Below, piece by piece: positions 38,075 to 45,911 of a stretch of 64,000 nt of DNA (its first letter is position 1; each line of letters begins with the position of its first letter). The notes under the pieces were generated by a model, which worked only from the letters and a program-made list of their open reading frames with translations, had not been told where the DNA came from and searched no databases. Source of the DNA: Brevibacterium sediminis (GTDB lineage Bacteria > Actinomycetota > Actinomycetes > Actinomycetales > Brevibacteriaceae); NCBI RefSeq assembly GCF_013623905.1, contig NZ_JABKDD010000003.1:124001-188000 (forward strand). The letters run 5' to 3'. The translations under genes and the position numbers were made by a program.

Positions 38075-38482
38075 TCATTCGTCCACGCTGGGTGCGTGGT
38101 CGAGGAAGGGACGCAGTTCGAGCCATTCGTTGATCGGCTCTCCGCCCTTGCCCGGTGCGGCGGACAACTCACCGGCGAGTTCGAGAGCTCGGTCGTAGTT
38201 CTCGACGTCGATGACCATCCACCCGGCGATGAGGTCCTTCGTCTCGGGGAAGGGACCGTCGGTGACCGGAGGCTTGCCCGGTCCGCCGGATCGGACGAAG
38301 GTGCCCTCGGGCGAGAGTGCCTGGGAGTCGACGAATTCACCGGAGTCCTTGAGTCTGTCGGCGAAGGCGTTCATGTACGCCACATGCGCGTCGACTTCGT
38401 CGGAACGCCACTGGTCCATCGGGGTGTAATCCATATACTGCTCCGACATCCGATAGTGCTTGAGCATGAGGTACTTGGCCAT
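38075..38482 (-). CDS. DGPF (YCII-related) domain protein
   Basis: A 135-aa ferredoxin-fold protein with the name-giving motif VTDGPFPETKDLIAGWMVIDV (DGPF at about 80-83). It starts MAKYLMLKHYR at an ATG preceded by AAGGAG. It is always found with ECF42 sigma factors and is transcribed here from an ECF42-type promoter; the biochemical role is unknown. Confidence 0.9.
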   Translation of the reverse strand: MAKYLMLKHYRMSEQYMDYTPMDQWRSDEVDAHVAYMNAFADRLKDSGEFVDSQALSPEGTFVRSGGPGKPPVTDGPFPETKDLIAGWMVIDVENYDRALELAGELSAAPGKGGEPINEWLELRPFLDHAPSVDE

Positions 38483-38537
38483 GATGGTCTCCTTGTCTCG
38501 TGTCGCTCGCACGGGTTGTGCTCGCTGACATGTCTGG

Positions 38538-38564
38538 GACGCAGCCGGACGAGTGTTCTCGACA
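38538..38564 (-). promoter_or_regulatory. ECF42-type promoter (TGTCGA-N17-CGTC)
   Basis: On the minus strand TGTCGA (38564-38559) is followed after 17 nt by CGTC (38541-38538), 56 bp upstream of the DGPF start codon. TGTCGA at -35 and CG(A/T)C at -10 are the published ECF42 elements, so the operon is probably autoregulated. Confidence 0.75.
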
Positions 38565-38757
38565 TCGCCGGCGAAGTTTTCTCGAATCTCTTCGGCTCCG
38601 ATCATCGAACACAGTCCCAGAATAGGCCGATGTGTCCGTCCTGGAACATGCGTCACCGGATCCGAACACGAATCGGCCCAGGTCACGGCTCCGCGCTGAG
38701 AGGCTTGTCTTGTACGAAACACCGACAGCTTTTTGCACACGAGACCAGGAGCAGACC

Positions 38758-39459
38758 ATGAAGGCACAGACACTTCTCAAGACCATCACCGTTGCCGGAG
38801 CTCTCGCCGCGACCCTGACACTCTCGGCCTGCGATATGAACATCACCTTCGGCCCAGAAAGCCAGGGCCAGGAACAGGGCCAGGAGCAGGACGGTCAGCA
38901 GGACCAGCAGACCGAGAGCACCGAGACGACCGCCGAAGAACCGGCATCGGATTCAGGCTCCGCCTCGGACTCCACCGGTTCGGGTTCGACCGGAACGACC
39001 GATAACGGCACGACGGACAACGGCACCACCGGCAGCGGCGGATCCACGGATTCGTCCAGCGCCTCCTCGGCGAGTGGCTCCTCCACCTCGAACGGCTCGT
39101 CGTCCACCGGATCGTCGTCCTCGAGCGACTCCACCTCGAGCGGATCATCGTCGTCGAGCGGCACGACCGACAACGGCTACCAGGGTCCGCGGATCGGCGA
39201 AGACGGAGTCGAACTCGACGCCGACGGCAACGGCAAGATCCCCGCCGACGTTCTCGAGGCGGACATCAAGAACGCCTACGCCAAGCAGGGCACCACGGTC
39301 GACAACGTCGACTGCTACTCCGACCTGCGGATCTTCTCCCACAGCGGCTCACAGAACTGCACCGTCACCGCTGCCGGCAAGAATCACTACGGCACTGTGA
39401 AGATCACCTCGGCGTCGCAGTCCGGCATCGGCTACAGCCTCGAGTTCCCGAACATCTGA
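38758..39459 (+). CDS. Ser/Thr/Gly-rich lipoprotein with DUF4333-like C-terminus
   Basis: A 233-aa exported protein with lipobox LSAC (near residue 24). A Gln/Glu stretch and a Ser/Thr/Gly/Asp low-complexity region span about 35-140, including the direct repeat TTDNGTTDNGTT. A compact C-terminal domain (about 150-233) has two Cys (VDCYSDLR, SQNCTV) and resembles DUF4333. The low-complexity part looks like a wall-spanning linker. Ribosome site CAGGAGCAG. Confidence 0.72.
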   Translation: MKAQTLLKTITVAGALAATLTLSACDMNITFGPESQGQEQGQEQDGQQDQQTESTETTAEEPASDSGSASDSTGSGSTGTTDNGTTDNGTTGSGGSTDSSSASSASGSSTSNGSSSTGSSSSSDSTSSGSSSSSGTTDNGYQGPRIGEDGVELDADGNGKIPADVLEADIKNAYAKQGTTVDNVDCYSDLRIFSHSGSQNCTVTAAGKNHYGTVKITSASQSGIGYSLEFPNI

Positions 39460-39555
39460 GCCGACAATGCCCGGTCGCCTCATCGACGCGGCCACCCTGA
39501 TCCGCTCCCCTCGAGCAGCCGCGATTCGCCTGACGAATTCCGCGCATCCCCAACT

Positions 39556-39589
39556 GCACTCCCCTGGCCCGCTGCGGCCCGGGGAGTGC
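39556..39589 (+). terminator. Terminator after the lipoprotein gene
   Basis: Stem GCACTCCCC / GGGGAGTGC with a GC-rich loop, about 97 nt after the stop codon. The remaining sequence to 39714 carries the promoter region of the next gene. Confidence 0.55.
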
Positions 39590-39714
39590 GGTCATTCGTG
39601 TCGTGGAACAAGTCGGCTTCCTGTGGTGTTGTCGCTGATGTGGGCCACGGAACAGGTCGGGCCCCCAACCGATTCGTCAGTCGGACTGATTCGCCCACCG
39701 ATGAGGAGCAGAGC

Positions 39715-40674
39715 ATGACCAGACGCGTCCAGTACACCTCCAACGGAGACATCGATCAGCTTCACCTCGCCGAGGTGGCCTTCCCCGAGGTCGGCGAGGG
39801 CCAGGTCCTCGTCACCGTCCTCTATGCCGGGCTCAATCCCCTGGATTGGAAGATGCTCCAGGGCGGTCGCTTCGGTTCCGTCGAAACTGCCTCCGGCAAC
39901 GGCGTGGACTTCTCCGGCGTCGTCGCCTCGGTCGGCGAAGGCGTTACGGACTTCACGCCCGGAGACCTCGTCTACGGCGGGCTGCCGAAGCAGGCGCAGA
40001 CCGAACAGCTTCTCATCACCGATCCTGCCGACAGGCTCGACAGGATCCCGCGCGGACTCGGCGTCGACACCGCCGGAGGTCTCTACGTCGCAGGGCGCAC
40101 CGCCGTCGCCGGAATCCGCGCCCTGCGCCTCAGCGAAGGCGACACTCTCTTCGTCTCCGGGGCCTCCGGCGGCGTCGGCATCATCGTCGCCCAGCTCGCC
40201 CGCAACCTCGGGGCGAGGGTCATCGGCAGCGCCAGCCAGGGCAATCATGCTCTCTTGGAAAGCCTCGGGATCGAACCCGTCACCTATGGTGAGGGCCTGT
40301 GGGACCGAGTCAGTGAACTCGCCACCGACGGGATCCAGGCCGCGTACTCGACGCAGGGTGAGGACGAGATCACCGGCATGATCGACCTCGGCATCCCAGC
40401 CGACCGCATCGTCTCGATCGGTGCGGGCCCCACGGTCGCGGAGAAGTACGGGGTGAGCATCGACGGCGAAGCCAGGGCCCGCCGTGATGACATGGTCTGG
40501 CTGGGCCAGGCCATCGCCTACGGCCATGTCCACGTCCCGATCGCCCGGGTCTTCGACGCCGAAGAGGTCCACGACGCCTACCGGCATCTGCTCACCGCCC
40601 ACCCGGCAGGCAAGGTGCTGCTGCGCTTCCCCGCGAAGCCGCTGACCGACCAGCAGCGAGCCCATCTGACCTGA
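39715..40674 (+). CDS. Zinc-independent alcohol dehydrogenase / quinone oxidoreductase-like protein
   Basis: A 319-aa MDR-superfamily NADPH oxidoreductase. The GroES-like start has NPLDWKMLQGG, and the cofactor motif SGASGGVGIIVAQLARNLGARVIGSAS is typical of quinone oxidoreductases. No zinc-binding Cys/His set is visible. The ATG follows GAGGAGCAG. The in vivo substrate is unknown. Confidence 0.85.
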   Translation: MTRRVQYTSNGDIDQLHLAEVAFPEVGEGQVLVTVLYAGLNPLDWKMLQGGRFGSVETASGNGVDFSGVVASVGEGVTDFTPGDLVYGGLPKQAQTEQLLITDPADRLDRIPRGLGVDTAGGLYVAGRTAVAGIRALRLSEGDTLFVSGASGGVGIIVAQLARNLGARVIGSASQGNHALLESLGIEPVTYGEGLWDRVSELATDGIQAAYSTQGEDEITGMIDLGIPADRIVSIGAGPTVAEKYGVSIDGEARARRDDMVWLGQAIAYGHVHVPIARVFDAEEVHDAYRHLLTAHPAGKVLLRFPAKPLTDQQRAHLT

Positions 40675-40769
40675 GGCGCCGGCCCAAGTTCCGCGGCGGC
40701 TCAATTCCCACGACAGACAGATTTCACGACAGACAGCATTTCCGGAACACAGAGAAAAGGAGCACCATC

Positions 40770-41303
40770 ATGGCCATCACCGAAAAGAAGGTCGCATTCC
40801 TCCTCACCCGCGGCGTCGAGCAGATCGAACTCACCAGTCCCCGCGCGGCACTCGACGAGGCCGGGGCGACGACCGTCATCGTCTCCCCGTCCGAGGGAAC
40901 ACTGCAGGCGATGGAAGGCGATTGGGAGCACGCCGAGACCTTCGACGTCGACGTTCCCGTCGCCGAAGCCTCGGTCGATGACTTCGACGCCCTCGTCCTG
41001 CCCGGCGGCACCCTCAACGCCGACGCTCTGCGTCTGGACGAGGACGCCGTCAACCTCGTCAAGGCGTTCTTCGCTGCCGACAAACCTGTCGCGGCCATCT
41101 GCCATGCCCCGTGGATCCTCGCCGAGGCGGGAGTGGCCAAGGGACGGAAGCTGACGTCCTTCATCTCGACGAAGACCGACCTCATCAACGCCGGCGCCGA
41201 CTGGACCGACACCGAGGTGGTCGTCGACGGCAACCTCATCACCTCCCGCAACCCCGGCGACCTCGACGCATTCAACCAGGCGATCGCTGACAAGCTGAGC
41301 TGA
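40770..41303 (+). CDS. DJ-1/PfpI-family protein
   Basis: A 177-aa class I glutamine-amidotransferase-like protein (PfpI/YhbO type). The nucleophile elbow is AAICHAPWILAEAG, with the catalytic Cys followed by His, and the conserved acid lies in TRGVEQIEL near the start. These enzymes act in stress protection (chaperone/deglycase claims are debated). Ribosome site AAAAGGAG. It is 95 nt behind the oxidoreductase gene and may be co-transcribed. Confidence 0.88.
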   Translation: MAITEKKVAFLLTRGVEQIELTSPRAALDEAGATTVIVSPSEGTLQAMEGDWEHAETFDVDVPVAEASVDDFDALVLPGGTLNADALRLDEDAVNLVKAFFAADKPVAAICHAPWILAEAGVAKGRKLTSFISTKTDLINAGADWTDTEVVVDGNLITSRNPGDLDAFNQAIADKLS

Positions 41304-41346
41304 GCAGGAACGATGCCTCTTTCGCCGAGGTCGAACGCCTCGGCGA

Positions 41347-41380
41347 CGAACTCCCCGTAACGATCGTTTCGGGGAGTTCG
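41347..41380 (+). terminator. Terminator after the DJ-1/PfpI gene
   Basis: Perfect 11-bp stem CGAACTCCCCG / CGGGGAGTTCG with a 12-nt loop, followed by TCTGTTCGTC. Confidence 0.8.
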
Positions 41381-41426
41381 TCTGTTCGTCACCCGGGGTC
41401 TTGACAGCCGCGCTTATGATCTACTC

Positions 41427-43001
41427 ATGCCAGCTTCCCCGTTCGTCAAGGCGACGACTCCTGCCCTCGCGTCACTGCTCATCGGGTTCCTTCTCCTTCT
41501 CTGCTCCACACCGCCTCCGGCACATGCCGCCTATTCGACCTCGGGCGCGATCGGGACGATGCACAGATCGCTCGGCGGGAATTCCGGCAAGCTCGGCCCA
41601 GCGGTCGGCCCGCAGCGGTGCACGCTGATCCAGAAGGGCTGCTATCAGTCGTTCAAGCACGGCAGCATCCATTGGACGAAGGCCACCGGTGCCCATGCGA
41701 CTCTGGGTGCGATCCGCACGGCGTGGAAGAAGTCCGGGTGGGAACGCGGTCCGCTCGGCTATCCGACGAGCAACGAGTACCGGTCCGGGTCCGAGACCCG
41801 GCAGAAGTTCCAGAAAGGCATGATCGTGTGGACGGCGAAGTCCGGGGCGAAAGTGACGCTGACGAAGGCGCCGTCGTCGTTCACGATCAAGGGGTCGGGG
41901 TTCGGCCATGGAGTCGGGATGAGCCAGTACGGAGCGCGCGGAATGGCGGCAGCCGGAAAGTCATCGACGCAGATCTTGCAGCACTACTACACCGGGGCCA
42001 AGGTCACGACGATGTCGAAGGACGCCGACGCCAGTCTCAGGGTGCAGCTGCTGACCGGGAAGAAGTCCGTGACGGTCTCTCCGCGGTCCGGCCGTCTGCG
42101 GGTCAAGGTCGGGTCGAAGACCATCGAATCGGCCTCGAAGGTCACGATCGAACGGACCTCGTCCGGTTCGGTCAAGGCGATCATCGGGTCGAAGAGCTAT
42201 TCGGGATCGAAGCTCACCCTCGAATGGCAGGGCACCCGATATTGGAAGAGTTCGTCGGCGACGACGGTGTCGGTCAGCGGTGCCCAGAACGGGGCGACCG
42301 GCACCTACCGGCACGGACGGCTCGAGATCGGTCAGCTGAAGAGCTCGCTCAACGTAATCAACGTGGTGGGTCTCAACAAGGAATATCTGCCGGGCATCGC
42401 CGAGATGCCGGCATCGTGGCAGTCCGAAGCCCTGCGCTCTCAGGCCATCGCTTCGCGCACCTATGCCTACCGCAATCTCGGTGCGGTGAAGCCTGCCTGC
42501 GGGTGCAACGTCTATGACGAGGTGGCCTCGCAGCGTTTCCTCGGGTGGACTCATGAGAATGCAGGCGATTCCGGTCCATGGCGCAAGGCCGTGGCCGCGA
42601 CACAGAGCACGAGCGGGTCGACGGTGAAGTCGGCGCGCCTCATCACCTACAAGGGCGGGCTCATCGATGCTGTCTACTCGTCGTCGGCAGGCTCGAAGAC
42701 GCATTCGGCTGCCGAGGTGTGGGGGTCGGCTGTGCCGTACCTGGTCTCGGTCGATGACTCTCCGTCGAAGTATGCCTCTGCGCAGAACCCGAACGCCTCG
42801 TGGTCGGTGACGGCCAAGCAGGCCGACATGGCACGGGCGTTCGGGCTGGCAGACGTCCGGTCTGTGACGGTGGCGAAGACCGGCTCAGGTCTGGTGAAGA
42901 CGGTGAAAGCCACCTCGGTGAAGGGGAAGACCGCGAGCCTAACCGGCGATCAGCTGCGAACGAAGCTGAAGCTCAAGTCCGCGTCATTCAGCGTGGCCTG
43001 A
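41427..43001 (+). CDS. Secreted SpoIID/LytB-domain protein with LGFP repeats
   Basis: A 524-aa protein with a signal peptide (LLIGFLLLLCSTPPPAHA). At least two LGFP-type wall-binding repeats lie at about 35-145 (LGPAVGPQRCTLIQKGCYQSFKHGSIHW, GPLGYPTSNEYRSG to FQKGMIVWTAKSG). GSGFGHGVGMSQYGARGMA at about 155-173 and the SpoIID core (EMPASWQSEALRSQAIASRTYAYRN, YSSSAGSKTHSAAEVWG) follow. SpoIID enzymes are lytic transglycosylases acting on denuded glycan; in a non-sporulating actinobacterium this suggests wall remodelling. Monocistronic. Confidence 0.88.
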   Translation: MPASPFVKATTPALASLLIGFLLLLCSTPPPAHAAYSTSGAIGTMHRSLGGNSGKLGPAVGPQRCTLIQKGCYQSFKHGSIHWTKATGAHATLGAIRTAWKKSGWERGPLGYPTSNEYRSGSETRQKFQKGMIVWTAKSGAKVTLTKAPSSFTIKGSGFGHGVGMSQYGARGMAAAGKSSTQILQHYYTGAKVTTMSKDADASLRVQLLTGKKSVTVSPRSGRLRVKVGSKTIESASKVTIERTSSGSVKAIIGSKSYSGSKLTLEWQGTRYWKSSSATTVSVSGAQNGATGTYRHGRLEIGQLKSSLNVINVVGLNKEYLPGIAEMPASWQSEALRSQAIASRTYAYRNLGAVKPACGCNVYDEVASQRFLGWTHENAGDSGPWRKAVAATQSTSGSTVKSARLITYKGGLIDAVYSSSAGSKTHSAAEVWGSAVPYLVSVDDSPSKYASAQNPNASWSVTAKQADMARAFGLADVRSVTVAKTGSGLVKTVKATSVKGKTASLTGDQLRTKLKLKSASFSVA

Positions 43002-43020
43002 GGCAAACCCGCCTCCAGGG

Positions 43021-44169
43021 TCAGACTCCGGCAGGGGTGAGCAATCCCCTGTTGACGAGTTCGGCTTCCTTCTCGCGCACGATCGGGATGACGGTCTTGC
43101 CGAACGCTTCGAGTTCCTCCTGGAAGTGCAGGAAGCCGGTGAGGATGAGGTCGACGCCGAACTTCTTGTACTCGATGATGCGGTCGGCGACCTGTTCGGG
43201 AGTGCCGATGAGTTGGGTGCGGAAGCCGTCGTTGTACTGGACGAGGTCTTCGAAGCTCGAATCCGCCCACATGCCCTTCTTATCGTGAGTCGAGGCTCCG
43301 GCCTGCTGGACGGACTTGCGGAATCCTTCGACCGCGCTTTCATCGGCTTTGGCGATGATCTCACGCAGCTGTTCGCGGGCTTCGGCCTCGGTGTCGCGGA
43401 CGATGGCGAACCCGTTGAGCCCGAAACGGACCTTCCGATTGTGCGCTCGGGCCACCTCGGTGACGTCGTCGTACTGTTCGCGGAAGCCGTCGAAGTCCTT
43501 GCCGTTGGAGAAGTACCAGTCGGCGTGCTTGCCGCCGTTGATGCGAGCGGCCGAGGAGTTTCCGCCTTGGAAGATCTCCGGGTGGGGGCGGCCCTCGACT
43601 GGGTAGGGGCCGGGGCGGAGGGTGAAGTCGTCGACGGTGTAGAAATTGCCGCGGTACTCGACGTTCTCCTCGGTGAAGAGCTTGCGGACGACATCCATGA
43701 ACTCGGCGGACCGGCGGTACCGTTCGCCGTGTTCGAGCCACGGCAGGCCGAGGCGGGTGTATTCGTCCTTGAACCAGCCGGAGACGACGTTGATGGCGGC
43801 CCGGCCCTTCGTGAACTGGTCGGCGGTGAGGATGAACTTCGCGAGCACGGCCGGTTCCCAGATGCCCGGATGAATGGCGGCGATGACCTTGAGCTTCTCA
43901 GTGGCAAGGGCGAGCGCGAGTGACGTGGAGGTCGATTCGTGCTGCTGGGCCGCGCCGTAGCTGGAGAGGTAGCGGACCTGGCTGAGTGCGTATTCGTAGC
44001 CGACTGCCTCGGCGGTCTGTGCGAGCTTGACGTTGTAGTCGTAGCCCCAGTCGGTGCGCTGTTCGATGTTCGACACGACCAGGCCGCCGGAGACGTTGGG
44101 CACCCAGTAGGCGAACTTCAGGTCTTCGGGTTCACCGGTATAGATCGGGTTGGCGTGGAGATTCGTCAT
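43021..44169 (-). CDS. sfnG: FMNH2-dependent dimethyl sulfone monooxygenase (SfnG-like)
   Basis: A 382-aa luciferase-like (LLM class) flavin monooxygenase. The sequence FAYWVPNVSGGLVVSNIEQRTDW and INVVSGWFKDEYTRLGLPWLEHGERYRRSAEF follow the SfnG pattern. SfnG converts dimethyl sulfone to methanesulfinate during sulfur scavenging. The ATG at 44169 has GGGAAGGGA upstream. No flavin reductase or SsuD-type partner lies next to it. Two 15-bp direct repeats upstream (44293-44329) may be activator sites. Confidence 0.82.
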   Translation of the reverse strand: MTNLHANPIYTGEPEDLKFAYWVPNVSGGLVVSNIEQRTDWGYDYNVKLAQTAEAVGYEYALSQVRYLSSYGAAQQHESTSTSLALALATEKLKVIAAIHPGIWEPAVLAKFILTADQFTKGRAAINVVSGWFKDEYTRLGLPWLEHGERYRRSAEFMDVVRKLFTEENVEYRGNFYTVDDFTLRPGPYPVEGRPHPEIFQGGNSSAARINGGKHADWYFSNGKDFDGFREQYDDVTEVARAHNRKVRFGLNGFAIVRDTEAEAREQLREIIAKADESAVEGFRKSVQQAGASTHDKKGMWADSSFEDLVQYNDGFRTQLIGTPEQVADRIIEYKKFGVDLILTGFLHFQEELEAFGKTVIPIVREKEAELVNRGLLTPAGV

Positions 44170-44650
44170 TGTGTGTCCCTTCCCATCGAAACTGGCATGA
44201 GCACCGTGTCCGCGGGGCGTGCGCTGCGCGATCTTCCGCGCCGGACCGGTTGCTGCGACGTCATCGGGCCAGTTCCCTTCAGTCGCTCGTGATGTGTGCA
44301 GGTGTGCAATATCGTGTGTGCGGGTGTGCCGTGCCAGACTACTGAGACGCAGACCACACTCGGCGGGCAGACTTCGCAGGCCGACGCATGCCGTCACAAT
44401 GACGCATTCCGCCACGAACCGTCATGCGATTTGCCTTCCGGCAGCTGCGCTCCGCTGCACCCAGCTCCGCACCCCTCACCCTTGGCGGCACACCACCTCG
44501 TTGCACCGGTGCGTTGGACCAGGACCGACGAGGGATGCGAAAGCACCGGTAGCAGGTGGCACGAATGGTGCGAACTGTCACAATCGGTGTGGGATGTCCG
44601 AATACGAGCCTCCCGCGACCGGCATGGAGGTCCGCCGCCGGTGAATCGAC
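44170..44650. other. Long upstream region of sfnG with tandem 15-bp direct repeats
   Basis: Some 480 nt without a credible gene. TGTGTGCAGGTGTGC (44293-44307) and TGTGTGCGGGTGTGC (44315-44329) repeat at a 22-bp period, about 124-160 bp upstream of the sfnG start. The rest shows no structure I can name. Confidence 0.55.
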
Positions 44651-44688
44651 GAAGTCCCGGCCCGCAGCAACTGCGAGACCGGGACTTC
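44651..44688 (-). terminator. Terminator of the tRNA-Ser gene
   Basis: Stem GAAGTCCCGG / CCGGGACTTC enclosing an inner CGCAG/CTGCG stem, starting 2 nt after the tRNA 3' end on the minus strand. Confidence 0.7.
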
Positions 44689-44690
44689 CG

Positions 44691-44778
44691 TGGCGGAGGA
44701 TAGGGGATTCGAACCCCTGAGGGCGTTAACCCAACCCGCGTTCCAGGCGAGCGCCATAGGCCACTAGGCGAATCCTCC
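44691..44778 (-). tRNA. serT: tRNA-Ser (anticodon GGA), CCA encoded
   Basis: An 88-nt class II tRNA. Acceptor stem GGAGGAT / ATCCTCC is perfect, with discriminator G and an encoded CCA. The anticodon stem CTCGC / GCGGG holds loop CTGGAAC, giving anticodon GGA. The long variable arm and the T-loop GGTTCGAATCC are present. It reads codons UCC and UCU. Confidence 0.95.
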
Positions 44779-44890
44779 GCGAATCAGCTTATCCGAGTCA
44801 TGACGACAATGCGAAATCGCGGTGGCCGAGTGTGAAGCATCCCACTTCCCGCAGGTGAACACGCGACCTCGTCACCCGACGGCACACGGT

Positions 44891-45790
44891 TCAGTCCGCG
44901 ACGGCGCGGAGATGCCGTTCTGCCGACGGCTGCGCCCCGTCCTCCCGTCTGCGTTCGATGCTGCCGTCATTGATCCAGCCGTGCAGCGTCTCCAATCGGG
45001 ACCGCGTCACCGTGTCCACCGGCTGATAGACCGAGAGCGTCAGCCTCTGGTTCTCCTGCGCGATGAGCGTCGTCATCGTCAGCTTGAGCGTGCCCACATA
45101 CGGGTTCTCAATGGTCTTGACCCGCCCGACAGATCGACCGACCGTTCCCGAATCCCACAGGCGGCAGAATTCCGGATTCCTGCGCAGCCGCGACAGCAGC
45201 GGCGACCACTCGGGATCGTCGATCGACTCCGCGTACGAGGCACGCAGCTTCGCCACGACCTGCGCCCGATGGCCGTCGTCGGAGTGGAAGGTCCGCGCCC
45301 ATTCCGGGCTCTCGAAGGACTGGATCGCGCAGTTGCGGTCGGCCGGAGCGAGTGCTTCGAGGTCGGAGGCGAGATACCGTTCGACGGAGTTGAAGGCGAG
45401 GATCGTATACCGCGGATCAGTGACCATCGCCGGCAGCGGCAGCAGTTCGTCGAGCAAGGTGCGCATCTGCTCTCCCACCGCCGAGTCACCCGGGTTCGCG
45501 ACTCGATCCGGATATCCGCCCAGCAGGAAGAGATGGGCACGCTCCTCACGGTCGAGCAGGAGCGCCTCGGCGATGGATTCGAGCACCGACTCCGAGGGGT
45601 GGACCTCGCGCCCCTGCTCAAGCCAGGTGTACCAACTGGTGCCGATGTTCGCGAGCACAGCGACCTCTTCGCGCCGCAGTCCCGGCACCCTCCGCCGGGT
45701 GCCGGCCGCAAGACCGACCTCGCAGGGCCGCACTCGGTTGCGTCGCGAACGCAGGAATCGTCCTAGCTCCTCGGTTCTCACTTGTGCCAT
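44891..45790 (-). CDS. XRE-family regulator with MmyB-like ligand domain
   Basis: A 299-aa protein. The N-terminal HTH reads ELGRFLRSRRNRVRP to RVPGLRREEVAVLANIGTSWYTWLEQGREVHPS. It is followed by an MmyB-like domain (about 105-270) that binds a fatty-acid-like ligand in characterised relatives. The ATG at 45790 gives start MAQVRTEELG. It is divergent from an MFS pump gene, which it probably represses. Confidence 0.88.
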   Translation of the reverse strand: MAQVRTEELGRFLRSRRNRVRPCEVGLAAGTRRRVPGLRREEVAVLANIGTSWYTWLEQGREVHPSESVLESIAEALLLDREERAHLFLLGGYPDRVANPGDSAVGEQMRTLLDELLPLPAMVTDPRYTILAFNSVERYLASDLEALAPADRNCAIQSFESPEWARTFHSDDGHRAQVVAKLRASYAESIDDPEWSPLLSRLRRNPEFCRLWDSGTVGRSVGRVKTIENPYVGTLKLTMTTLIAQENQRLTLSVYQPVDTVTRSRLETLHGWINDGSIERRREDGAQPSAERHLRAVAD

Positions 45791-45911
45791 GCCTCCATTG
45801 TCCGTCCGACGCTCACCCCGTTCCACCCTGTCACCGCTCTCAGCCTGGTGGTGCGACCAACACCATCAGCACGCCCTCCCACTCCCCCGCGGCCCATCGC
45901 AGACTGGATCC

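Noticed and set aside
38895..39173. Ser/Thr/Gly repeat region of the lipoprotein as a possible DNA tandem repeat element
   Set aside because: The repeat is at codon level within a continuous, signal-peptide-bearing gene and has no fixed DNA unit.
44219..44644. A 141-codon frame in the region between sfnG and the tRNA
   Set aside because: No ribosome site, no domain, and composition unlike the neighbouring genes; treated as regulatory/non-coding.
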